DNA from: Pseudooceanicola marinus
GTDB taxonomy: Bacteria; Pseudomonadota; Alphaproteobacteria; Rhodobacterales; Rhodobacteraceae
NCBI RefSeq assembly: GCF_002786295.1
Contig: NZ_PGTC01000011.1
Span: 1-64,000, forward strand
Length of the DNA stretch: 64,000 nucleotides
Direction of reading: 5' to 3'
Shown here: one piece after another, positions 56,570 to 64,000 of the stretch
How positions within the stretch are numbered: the stretch's first letter is position 1
Layout: every line of letters starts with the position of its first letter
Program-made: the position numbers and the translations under genes
Notes under the pieces: model-generated
Database searches by the model: none
What the model saw: only the letters and a program-made list of their open reading frames with translations
What the model was told of the DNA's origin: nothing

Positions 56570-57037
56570 TCAGCCGGGGCTGCGCGGCTTGCCCTCGATG
56601 GAAGCCGCGAACTCGGCCATCCGTTCGGCCACCCGTTTTTCGATGGTGCCGCGGGCCAGCCGCAGCGACTGGATCAACAAGCGGGCCGACAGGGTCTTGG
56701 GCTTGATCTCCGTCTCGATCCGAATGCGCGTGCGCGTGCGCGACAGGGCCACCAGATCGACCAGCACGCCGCCCTTCATCCCTTCCGAGCGCAGCTTCAT
56801 CACCATGCGCTCCGGCGCGTCGAACTCGGTCACTTCCAGGCCGATGTCGCGCCGCTTGCCGCGCAGATCGAACCGCACGTCCCAGGCCGCGCCCACACCG
56901 GTGACCGCCGGGCGATCCTTGCGAGTCACCTCTGCGCCACGTCGAATCGCCGAGCGTTCAAAGCTGCGGAAATCCGTCACGCGGTCGAACACATCCGCGA
57001 TCGGCGCCTCGATGTCTTCTTTCGCAACGATCTTCAT
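56570..57037 (-). CDS. SRPBCC family protein
   Basis: Protein of 155 residues with the START/Bet v 1-like helix-grip pattern: an N-terminal strand KIVAKEDIEAPIADVFDRVTDF, central antiparallel strands (AWDVRFDLRGKRRDIGLEV, MVMKLRSEGMKGGVLVDLVAL) and a long basic C-terminal helix (LIQSLRLARGTIEKRVAERMAEFAASI). Such proteins bind hydrophobic ligands or act in polyketide or lipid metabolism; no specific role is indicated. It is convergent with pheA and lies 61 bases downstream of nudC. Confidence 0.85.
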   Translation of the reverse strand: MKIVAKEDIEAPIADVFDRVTDFRSFERSAIRRGAEVTRKDRPAVTGVGAAWDVRFDLRGKRRDIGLEVTEFDAPERMVMKLRSEGMKGGVLVDLVALSRTRTRIRIETEIKPKTLSARLLIQSLRLARGTIEKRVAERMAEFAASIEGKPRSPG

Positions 57038-57098
57038 GGATTAGCCACCGTAGAGGGGAAAAGAGGAACGCCTGTCCTTCACAAAATTGAACATCACG

Positions 57099-58097
57099 TC
57101 AAGCCAGCCTATCCGCAAGCCAATTGCGTAGGAGGAATTCCGCAATCGCGCCGCGTCGGGGCCGTCTGATCATCGGGTGGTCGCCGGCAAAGACCGTTGC
57201 CAGTTCTTCACGCGACAGCCACATGGCGTCTTCCAGCTCCACCGGGTCGACGGAGATCGCCTCGCTCAGGGCGGTGCCGCGACAGCCGAACATCAGCGAG
57301 TTGGGGAAGGGCCAGGGCTGGCAGCAAACATAGCGGACCTCGCCCACCTCCACCGCGGTTTCCTCCAGCACCTCGCGGCGCACCGCGGCCTCGATCGTCT
57401 CGCCCGGCTCGACGAAGCCCGCGGGCACCGACCACATCCCCTCGGGCCAGCCATGGGACCGGCCCAGCAGCACGTTCTCGCCCCGGGCGATCAGCATGAT
57501 GACCACCGGATCGGTGCGCGGGAAATGCTGCGCCTGGCAGGTCGGGCAGCGACGCTGCCAGCCGGCCTCGTTGATCTGCGACGGCTGGCCACAACGGGCG
57601 CAGAAGCGATGCGTCTGGTGCCAGGAGAAGAGCCCCCGAGCCGTTGCGGCCAGCTCCGCCTCCTCCGGGGTCAGGTCGGCCATGATGGCGCGCAGGTCGC
57701 TGAACCCCTGTCCCTCGGCCAAGGCGGGGTGCTGCGGCAGCCCGCCCACGGTCCAGCCCAGCGGCGCGTCGCGGTGTTCCAGCTCCGGCGGTTGCCAGGC
57801 GGAAATATCCTGGGCGAAGATCACCGCCCCGTCGGCGGACCGGCCCAGCAGGATCGGCGCGGCGCCCAGCGCCTCGGCCAACACCGGATGATCCAGCGGC
57901 AGCCGCGCCAGCGCGCGATCCGCCTCACCACCCTCTGTTTCACCACCCTCGATCAGGACATTGCCGCGCCAGTAGAGCAGGGTCCGCGCCCCCGGCTCTG
58001 CCATCAGCGCATCCAGCGCCGTCGCATCCCCGCGCTGCTGCGCCAATCGGTCCAGCCCGGTGCCGCCGAAGGTCACCTCCTGATCCTGCCACATCAT
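57099..58097 (-). CDS. nudC: NAD(+) diphosphatase NudC
   Basis: Nudix enzyme of 332 residues hydrolysing NAD(H) and removing NAD caps from RNA. A zinc ribbon (CARCGQ...CPTC) precedes the Nudix domain with GFVEPGETIEAAVRREVLEE, and the NudC signature reads CQPWPFPNSLM, with Cys in place of the usual Ser of SQPWPFPxS. The two adjacent ATGs at 58097 and 58094 are the best start; the longer frame upstream has no similarity. It stands divergent from cpdB. Confidence 0.93.
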   Translation of the reverse strand: MMWQDQEVTFGGTGLDRLAQQRGDATALDALMAEPGARTLLYWRGNVLIEGGETEGGEADRALARLPLDHPVLAEALGAAPILLGRSADGAVIFAQDISAWQPPELEHRDAPLGWTVGGLPQHPALAEGQGFSDLRAIMADLTPEEAELAATARGLFSWHQTHRFCARCGQPSQINEAGWQRRCPTCQAQHFPRTDPVVIMLIARGENVLLGRSHGWPEGMWSVPAGFVEPGETIEAAVRREVLEETAVEVGEVRYVCCQPWPFPNSLMFGCRGTALSEAISVDPVELEDAMWLSREELATVFAGDHPMIRRPRRGAIAEFLLRNWLADRLA

Positions 58098-58334
58098 CCT
58101 GCCTGCCGTTCCTGTCACGTTGTTTCTGTCTCTTGCGCTGGCAGACTGCCCCGCCCCCGAAGGAAGCTCAATGCCCCCCACCGGGGACGGACACCGACCT
58201 TCGCCCATTTGCCACGCGCAAGGATCGGCGCGACTTCGCGTCACCCTGACAAAAGCCGCCCGCAGCGTTGTGCGTTATGCTAACGTCATGTGACGACGGC
58301 ATTACCACGGTCACGTGCATTTCCGGAGCTTTCC

Positions 58335-60311
58335 ATGACACTGAAACAATCCACCTCCCTGTCCCGCCGCAATTTCCTGGGCGGTACGCTCGCCGGGGCA
58401 ACCCTGCTCAGCCTGCACCCCTTCTCCGCCCGCGCCGCCAGCGGCCAGGCGCACCTGCGGATCATGGAAACGACGGACCTGCACGTCCACGTCTTCCCCT
58501 ACAACTACTACGCAGACCGCCCCGACGACACGGTGGGCCTGGCGCGCACCGCCGCCCATATGCAGGCAGTGCGGGACGAGGCGATCAACACGCTTCTGGT
58601 CGACAACGGCGACATCATCCAGGGCAACCCGATGGGCGACTACATGGCCTATGAAAAGGGCCTGGCCGAGGGCGACGTGCACCCGATCATCGCCGCGATG
58701 AACACCCTGGGCTACGACGCCGCAACCCTGGGCAACCATGAATTCAACTACGGCCTGTCCTTCCTCGAAAAGGCCATCGCGGGCGCCGACTTCCCCTTCG
58801 TCTCGGCCAACGTGGTGAAGGAAATGGCCGCCTCCCCCACGGGCGACACCACCTTCATTCCGCCCTACGTCATCCTCGATCGCCAGATCGAACTGGGCGA
58901 CGGCACGGCCAAGCCGATTCGGATCGGCCTGATCGGTTTCGTCCCGCCGCAGATCATGACCTGGGACCGCGCCCACCTGGAGGGCAACGTGCAGGCCCGC
59001 GACATCGTCGACACCGCCCGCGCCTACGTGCCCCAGATGAAGGAGGAAGGTGCCGACATCATCATCGCCCTGTCGCATTCCGGCATCGGCGCCGCCGACC
59101 ATGAAGAGGGCATGGAAAACGCCTCGGTGCCGCTGGCCGGGATCGAGGGCATCGACGCGGTGATGACCGGGCACAGCCACCTCGTCTTCCCCTCGCCCAC
59201 CTACGACGGCTATGCGCTGGTGGACGTGGCCAAGGGCACGATCAACGACACCCCCGCCGTCATGGGCGGCTACTGGGGCAGCCACATGGGGCTGATCGAC
59301 CTGCTGCTGGAGGCGGACGGCACCGGCTGGCGCGTCGTCGCGCATGAGGCCACCACCCGCCCGATCTACGAGCGCGGCGAGGATCGCTCGATCACGCCGA
59401 CGGTGGAGAGCATGCCGGTCGTGCTGGCCGCGGCCCAGACCGAACATGACGCCACGCTGGAGTATGTCCGGGCGGAAGTGGGCCAGACCTCGGCGCCGCT
59501 GCAATCCTACTTCGCCCTGGTAGCCGACGATCCCTCGATCCAGATCGTCACCAATGCCCAGACCTGGTACCTGGAACAGATGCTGGCGGGCACCGAATAC
59601 GCCGCCCTGCCGCTCTTGTCCGCCGGTGCGCCCTTCAAGGCCGGCGGCCGTGGCGGGCCGGAGTATTTCACCGAGGTCGAAACCGGCCCGATCGCGATCA
59701 AGAACGTCGCCGACCTCTATCTCTACCCGAACACCATCCGCGCGGTGAAGGTCACGGGCGCCCAGCTGCGCGGCTGGCTGGACCGCTCGGCGGGCATGTT
59801 CAACCAGGTGGAGCCCGGCGCCACCGACGCGGTGCTGCTGAACCCCGACTTCCCCAGCTACAACTTCGACGTGATCGACGGCGTGACCTACAAGATCGAC
59901 CTGTCGAAGCCGATGATGTTCGACCGCGACGGCGAGAAGATCTCGGACGAAAGCCGGATCGTCGACCTGATGTACGACGGGCAGCCCGTCACCGACGAGA
60001 TGGAATTCGTGGTCGCCACCAACAACTACCGCGCCTCGGGCGGCGGGCATTTCCCGGGCAACGATGGCTCCACCATCATCTTCGAGGGGCCGGACACCAA
60101 CCGCGACATCATCGTGCGCTACATCGTCGAACAGGGCACGGTGAACCCCTCGGCCGATGCCAACTGGACCTTCGCCCCGATGGAGGACACCACGGTGCTG
60201 TTCGAAACCGGCCCGGCGGCAGCGAAATATGCCGACAGCGTCGAGGGCGTGACCATCGAACCCGCCGGCGAGGGCGAGGGCGGCTTTGCGCTCTTCCGCA
60301 TCACGCTCTGA
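58335..60311 (+). CDS. cpdB: Tat-exported 2',3'-cyclic-nucleotide 2'-phosphodiesterase/3'-nucleotidase
   Basis: Periplasmic bifunctional nucleotidase of 658 residues. The N-terminus has a twin-arginine signal ([20 protein letters not shown]) ending ARAAS. The metallophosphatase domain shows the metal ligands in [31 protein letters not shown] and GHSHLVF; the C-terminal 5'-nucleotidase domain contains [32 protein letters not shown] and [13 protein letters not shown]. It scavenges nucleosides from extracellular RNA and cyclic nucleotides, freeing phosphate. GGAGC precedes the ATG; upstream in-frame codons are rejected because they displace the Tat signal. Confidence 0.95.
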   Translation: MTLKQSTSLSRRNFLGGTLAGATLLSLHPFSARAASGQAHLRIMETTDLHVHVFPYNYYADRPDDTVGLARTAAHMQAVRDEAINTLLVDNGDIIQGNPMGDYMAYEKGLAEGDVHPIIAAMNTLGYDAATLGNHEFNYGLSFLEKAIAGADFPFVSANVVKEMAASPTGDTTFIPPYVILDRQIELGDGTAKPIRIGLIGFVPPQIMTWDRAHLEGNVQARDIVDTARAYVPQMKEEGADIIIALSHSGIGAADHEEGMENASVPLAGIEGIDAVMTGHSHLVFPSPTYDGYALVDVAKGTINDTPAVMGGYWGSHMGLIDLLLEADGTGWRVVAHEATTRPIYERGEDRSITPTVESMPVVLAAAQTEHDATLEYVRAEVGQTSAPLQSYFALVADDPSIQIVTNAQTWYLEQMLAGTEYAALPLLSAGAPFKAGGRGGPEYFTEVETGPIAIKNVADLYLYPNTIRAVKVTGAQLRGWLDRSAGMFNQVEPGATDAVLLNPDFPSYNFDVIDGVTYKIDLSKPMMFDRDGEKISDESRIVDLMYDGQPVTDEMEFVVATNNYRASGGGHFPGNDGSTIIFEGPDTNRDIIVRYIVEQGTVNPSADANWTFAPMEDTTVLFETGPAAAKYADSVEGVTIEPAGEGEGGFALFRITL

Positions 60312-60331
60312 TCCCGGCGCCAGCCGGATCG

Positions 60332-60359
60332 AAGGGCCGCCCCCGGGCGGCCCTTTTCA
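60332..60359 (+). terminator. Rho-independent terminator of cpdB
   Basis: AAGGGCCGCC (60332-60341) pairs with GGCGGCCCTT (60346-60355) around a 4-base loop and is followed by TT. It starts 20 bases after the cpdB stop, in the gap before the convergent phzF-type gene. Confidence 0.85.
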
Positions 60360-60373
60360 CGTGCCGGGCAGGC

Positions 60374-61219
60374 TCAGACCGCGACCTGCCCCGTTACCGT
60401 CGTCACGGCCCGGCCGCCGATGAAGATGCGGCCACCCTCGACGTGCACCGCGATCTCGCCATTCCGCCCGACGCAGCGCCCCTGGGTCGCCATGTAGCGC
60501 GCGCCCTCGCCCAGCTCGCTCGTCCGCAGGCGCAGCGCGGCCACCGCGCCATTGCCGCTGCCGCAGACCGGGTCCTCGGCGATCCCATCGGAGGGCGCGA
60601 AGGACCGCACCTCGATCCCACCCTCCGGCTTGCGTCCGAAGACGGTGACACCGCCCGCGCCCGCCGCGACCTCGAACGCCGCCATGCGCGGCAGGTCCGG
60701 GGTCAGCGCCGTCACCGCCGCGGCCGTGCCGAGGTCCGCAACGATCCACAGCGGGCCGACATCGACCACCGCCGGGGCACTGCCCGGCGCGAGCGGCGCG
60801 CCCAGCAGATCGGCCAGCTCAGCCGTCTCGGGCGCGGACAGGTCGCGGAACTGTGGCTCCGGCAGGCGCAGGGTCAGCAGCGCGCCCGCCTGCTGCACCG
60901 GAATCAGCCCGGCGGCGCATTCCTGCACCACCAACCCGTCCCGCGGGGCGATCACCCCCGCCTCGATCAGCGCATGGGCACTGCCGACAGTGGGATGGCC
61001 GGCAAAGGGCAGTTCACTGCGCGGAGTGAAGATGCGCAGGCGGTAGTCAGCGCCGGCGTCGGTGGGGGTCAGGTGGAACGTCGTCTCCGACAGGTTGGTC
61101 CAGGCGGCAATGGCCTGCATTTCGGCGTCGCTCAACCCGTCGGCCTGCAGGACGACGGCAACGGGATTGCCGCGAAAGGGCACGGCGGAGAAGGCATCGA
61201 CGACACGATAGGGGCGCAT
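60374..61219 (-). CDS. PhzF family phenazine biosynthesis-like isomerase
   Basis: Protein of 281 residues with the diaminopimelate-epimerase-like double fold of PhzF. It starts RPYRVVDAFSAVPFRGNPVAVV, with the conserved F-x-GNP-AV, and the catalytic glutamate is Glu45 in NLSETTFHL. FTPRSELPFAGHPTVGSAHAL and DPVCGSGNGAVAAL are further hallmarks. Most family members outside phenazine clusters have unknown substrates, and there are no phenazine genes nearby. It is convergent with cpdB. Confidence 0.92.
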   Translation of the reverse strand: MRPYRVVDAFSAVPFRGNPVAVVLQADGLSDAEMQAIAAWTNLSETTFHLTPTDAGADYRLRIFTPRSELPFAGHPTVGSAHALIEAGVIAPRDGLVVQECAAGLIPVQQAGALLTLRLPEPQFRDLSAPETAELADLLGAPLAPGSAPAVVDVGPLWIVADLGTAAAVTALTPDLPRMAAFEVAAGAGGVTVFGRKPEGGIEVRSFAPSDGIAEDPVCGSGNGAVAALRLRTSELGEGARYMATQGRCVGRNGEIAVHVEGGRIFIGGRAVTTVTGQVAV

Positions 61220-61374
61220 GGGGGCTCCGTTTCTGGGTTGCTCATGGGGCCGGGACAGGATCGCCCCGCGGATCTGGCGCGACCTTAGCAGCCTGACCCG
61301 ACCGCGCCAGCCATTGGCTCCGCCGCGCCCTCCCCCACTTGCATTGCCCGCCGTCCTTTCCTATATGCGGGCTT

Positions 61375-61468
61375 GAGAGGTTGGCGCGGGCAGGCGCCTC
61401 GCCAACCCGGTCAGGTCCGGAAGGAAGCAGCCGTAACGAGTCCCGCTTGGGTCGTTGTCCAATCTCTC
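61375..61468 (+). ncRNA. ffs: Signal recognition particle RNA (4.5S, small bacterial type)
   Basis: A 94-base hairpin RNA. The terminal arms GAGAGGTTGG (61375-61384) and CCAATCTCTC (61459-61468) pair, and the central conserved element GGTCAGGTCCGGAAGGAAGC followed by AGCCGTAACGAG is the SRP domain IV that binds Ffh and FtsY. Its position upstream of dnaX is the usual one in alphaproteobacteria. Confidence 0.96.
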
Positions 61469-61752
61469 ACCCAGTCACCTTTGCGCAGCAGAGGTGACAG
61501 TCACCCCTCCCCGCAAGACCACCACGACGCCCCATGCGCCCGCAGCACGTCCGAAATCCCCCACGGGACGGCGGGCGGGGCGAAGCTCCCAGCGGGAGCG
61601 AGCGGCGCCAGGCGTTCCGCATCACGCACGGGGCCGCGAGCCGGAGCTGCGCCATTCCGACCGCAGCCGCCGAACCGCGCGCCTTGCGGTGGACGCCCCC
61701 GGCGGCCCCGTTTACTCTTGGGCGCAACCACCCGAATCCAAGGCTCCCGCCG

Positions 61753-63537
61753 ATGCAAGACAGCGCCCCCGCCCCCAAGGGCCCCTACCAGGTCCTGGCG
61801 CGGAAATACCGCCCCGAGACCTTCGCCGACCTGGTCGGCCAGGACGCCATGGTGCGCACGCTGAAGAACGCCTTCGCGGCCGATCGCATCGCCCAGGCCT
61901 TCATCATGACCGGCATCCGCGGCACGGGGAAGACGACCACGGCGCGGATCATCGCCAAGGGCATGAACTGCATCGGGCCGGACGGACAGGGCGGGCCGAC
62001 GACCGATCCCTGCGGCCAGTGCGAACACTGCAAGGCCATCATGGAAGGCCGCCATGTCGATGTGATGGAGATGGACGCGGCCTCCAACACCTCCGTAAAC
62101 GACATCCGTGAGATCATCGACAGCGTGAACTACCGGGCGGCCAGCGCCCGCTACAAGATCTACATCATCGATGAGGTCCACATGCTGTCGACCAGCGCCT
62201 TCAACGCGCTGCTGAAGACGCTGGAAGAGCCGCCGGCGCATGTGAAGTTCATCTTCGCCACCACCGAGATCCGCAAGGTGCCGGTGACGGTGCTGTCGCG
62301 CTGTCAGCGCTTTGATCTGCGCCGGATCGAACCGGAGGTGATGATCGACCTGCTGCGCCGCATCGCCAGCCGCGAAGAGGCGGAGATCACCGACGAGGCT
62401 CTGGCGCTGATCACCCGCGCCGCCGAAGGCTCGGCCCGGGATGCGACCTCGCTGCTGGACCAGGCGATTTCCCACGGCGCGGGCGAGACCGGCGCCGACC
62501 AGGTGCGCGCCATGCTGGGCCTCGCGGACCGGGGCCGGGTGTTGGACCTCTACGAGATGATCATGCGCGGCGACGCCGCCGCCGCCCTGACCGAACTGTC
62601 GGCACAATATGCCGACGGCGCCGATCCGCTGGCGGTGCTGCGTGACCTGGCCGAGATCACCCACTGGATTTCGGTGGTGAAGATCACGCCCGATGCGGCC
62701 GAGGATCCGACCATCGGCCCCGACGAACGCGCCCGCGGCCTGTCGCTGGCAGAGCGCCTGCCGATGCGATCAATGACCCGCATGTGGCAGATGCTGCTGA
62801 AAGCCCTGGAAGAGGTGGCCGCGGCGCCGAACGCGATGATGGCCGCCGAAATGGCCGTGATCCGGCTGACCCATGTGTCGGAGCTGCCCTCGCCCGAGGA
62901 ACTGGTGAAACGGCTGAAGGACGCCCCGCGCCCGCCCGAACCGCCCCAGGGCGGCCCCGGCGGCGGTGGTGGCGGCGCCTATGCCCCGGCGGGTCCGGCC
63001 GGTGGCGGTGCCCCGGCCTATGGCGCGCCCGGCCCCTCCGGTGGCGGCGGCGGTGGCGCCCAGGGTCACACCATGTTGGCGCAGGAGGTCGAACAGGCGC
63101 TGGCGCGCTACCCGACCTTCGATCACGTGATCGAACTGATCCGCCAGAACCGCGACGTGCGCCTGCTGGTGGAGGTCGAGGGCGGCGTGCGCCTGATCTC
63201 CTACCGCCCCGGCCGGATCGAGTTCGCCCCCGCTCCCGGCGCTGCTTCCGACCTGGCCTCGAAGCTGGGCACGGCGCTGCAACGCTGGACCGGCAACCGC
63301 TGGGTGGTGACCATCGGCAATGAGCCGGGCGACGACACCATCGTCGAGAAGCGCGACGCCAAGCTGCGCGCGCTGAAGGAGGAGGCCACAGCCCATCCGC
63401 TGATGCAGGCCGTGCTGGCCGCCTTCCCCAAGGCCGAGGTCACCAAGATCATCAGCCGCGAGGAGATGGCCGCCAAGGCGGAGGCCGAAGCCCTGCCCGA
63501 GGTCGAGGACGAATGGGATCCTTTCGAGGACGAGTAG
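61753..63537 (+). CDS. dnaX: DNA polymerase III subunits gamma/tau
   Basis: Clamp-loader ATPase of 594 residues. It starts MQDSAPAPKGPYQVLARKYRPETFADLVGQDAMV; Walker A is in GIRGTGKTTTARIIAKG, a zinc module (CGQCEHCK plus an upstream Cys), DEVHMLSTSAFNALLKTLEEPP, and the sensor region TVLSRCQRFDLRRI follow. After about residue 390 a glycine/proline/alanine-rich linker (about 398-440) leads to the tau-specific C-terminal part that contacts DnaB/alpha. No A-rich slippery heptamer like that of E. coli is visible. The long frame upstream of the ATG is discarded. It leads dnaX-ybaB-recR. Confidence 0.96.
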   Translation: MQDSAPAPKGPYQVLARKYRPETFADLVGQDAMVRTLKNAFAADRIAQAFIMTGIRGTGKTTTARIIAKGMNCIGPDGQGGPTTDPCGQCEHCKAIMEGRHVDVMEMDAASNTSVNDIREIIDSVNYRAASARYKIYIIDEVHMLSTSAFNALLKTLEEPPAHVKFIFATTEIRKVPVTVLSRCQRFDLRRIEPEVMIDLLRRIASREEAEITDEALALITRAAEGSARDATSLLDQAISHGAGETGADQVRAMLGLADRGRVLDLYEMIMRGDAAAALTELSAQYADGADPLAVLRDLAEITHWISVVKITPDAAEDPTIGPDERARGLSLAERLPMRSMTRMWQMLLKALEEVAAAPNAMMAAEMAVIRLTHVSELPSPEELVKRLKDAPRPPEPPQGGPGGGGGGAYAPAGPAGGGAPAYGAPGPSGGGGGGAQGHTMLAQEVEQALARYPTFDHVIELIRQNRDVRLLVEVEGGVRLISYRPGRIEFAPAPGAASDLASKLGTALQRWTGNRWVVTIGNEPGDDTIVEKRDAKLRALKEEATAHPLMQAVLAAFPKAEVTKIISREEMAAKAEAEALPEVEDEWDPFEDE

Positions 63538-63612
63538 TGATCCCGCCCGCAAGACACACTAGATAGCATTGAAACGACGCGCCCGCGCGGCGCCACATGA
63601 AGGAGAACGAGC

Positions 63613-63957
63613 ATGTTCAAGGGCCTTGGCCAGATGGGCGACATGGCGAAGATGATGAAGACCGCCAAGGAGATGCAGACGAAGATGCAGCAGCTCCAGG
63701 ATGACCTGGAGACGATGACCGTCACCGGCGAAAGCGGTGCGGGCCTGGTGAAGGCCACGGCCACCGCCAAGGGCGAGCTGAAGGCGCTGGACATCGACCC
63801 GTCGATCTTCGACCCGAACGAGAAGGAAGTGGTCGAGGATCTGATCCTGGCCGCGATCAAGGACGCCCAGGCACGCGCCGCCGAGAAGCACCAGGAAGAG
63901 ATGGGCAAGATCACCGAGGGCCTGGGCCTGCCGGCCGACTTCAAGATGCCCTTCTGA
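63613..63957 (+). CDS. ybaB: YbaB/EbfC family nucleoid-associated protein
   Basis: Small DNA-binding protein of 114 residues. N-terminal helix with GLGQMGDMAKMMKTAKEMQTKMQQLQDDLETM, then the conserved TGESGAGLVKATATAKGELKALDIDPSIF and a C-terminal helix. Family members form dimers that bind DNA and organise the nucleoid. AAGGAGAACGAGC precedes the ATG. It lies between dnaX and recR, the classic arrangement. Confidence 0.96.
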   Translation: MFKGLGQMGDMAKMMKTAKEMQTKMQQLQDDLETMTVTGESGAGLVKATATAKGELKALDIDPSIFDPNEKEVVEDLILAAIKDAQARAAEKHQEEMGKITEGLGLPADFKMPF

Positions 63958-63963
63958 TCGAAG

Positions 63964-64000
63964 ATGTCCGCCGGCCGCGACATAGACGCGCTGATCGAAA
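63964..64000 (+). CDS. recR: Recombination protein RecR, N-terminal start (cut by window end)
   Basis: The ATG at 63964, six bases after the ybaB stop, opens MSAGRDIDALIE before the window ends. The sequence DIDALI resembles the RecR N-terminal helix and the position after dnaX-ybaB is the conserved place of recR. Only 12 codons are visible, so the call rests mainly on context. Confidence 0.75.
   Translation, partial: MSAGRDIDALIE

Noticed and set aside
60374-61219. Phenazine biosynthesis
   Set aside because: Only a PhzF-type gene is present; no other phenazine genes are near, and most PhzF homologues act elsewhere.

Overview
The window is a chromosomal segment of a GC-rich alphaproteobacterium of the Rhodobacteraceae (Roseobacter/Rhodobacter/Paracoccus type). 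The evidence is: a complete ccoNOQP plus ccoGHIS set with an FnrL regulator and perfect FNR boxes, a membrane-anchored CycM-type cytochrome c552, both aerobic (hemF) and anaerobic (hemN) coproporphyrinogen oxidases, a split leuC-leuD...leuB arrangement, and an ffs-dnaX-ybaB-recR block. Gene density is high and most genes are housekeeping. I saw no insertion sequence, prophage, CRISPR array or rRNA operon.

Layout. 0.3-5.0 kb: a four-gene leftward operon (flavin monooxygenase, BASS-family transporter, two SDR-type dehydrogenases) facing a TetR regulator across a perfect 14-bp palindrome. 5.1-16.2 kb: tRNA-Pro(CGG), an EamA exporter, leuB, a LysR/NAD(P)-binding pair, a decayed region, a frameshifted exonuclease-family gene, membrane proteins, leuD and leuC (with a possible attenuator leader) and a flavodoxin-reductase-like gene. 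16.3-21.6 kb: rsfS, rlmH, gpmI, an EnvC-like protein and ctpA in one direction. 21.7-22.4 kb: fragments of three unrelated genes. 22.5-32.6 kb: glutaryl-CoA dehydrogenase with its divergent LysR, rppH, hemC, hemE, a BrkB-type membrane protein, hemF, an SDR lacking its catalytic residues, an RsmC-like methyltransferase and clpS. 32.7-35.4 kb: HAD phosphatase and a D,D-carboxypeptidase with SPOR domain.

35.6-48.7 kb is the respiratory core: ccoGHIS, a LysR gene with two divergent micro-genes, ccoNOQP, a universal stress protein, fnrL and hemN. Four FNR-type sites lie in front of these transcripts, so low oxygen should switch on the cbb3 oxidase, its assembly factors, anaerobic haem synthesis and the stress protein together. 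CycM at 55 kb is a plausible electron donor. 48.7-54.8 kb is a yejABEF peptide ABC transporter whose ATPase carries an unusual hydrophobic insertion. 55-64 kb holds cycM, pheA, an SRPBCC protein, nudC, a Tat-exported cyclic phosphodiesterase/nucleotidase, a PhzF protein, the SRP RNA, dnaX, ybaB and the start of recR.

The less ordinary content is the YejF insertion, a family of dispersed intergenic repeats (seven copies seen), two gene graveyards, a homopolymer frameshift, the leuC leader, the SDR without its catalytic residues, and several micro-ORFs. No clearly novel multi-gene system is visible; the TetR-linked monooxygenase/transporter operon is the best candidate for undescribed metabolism.
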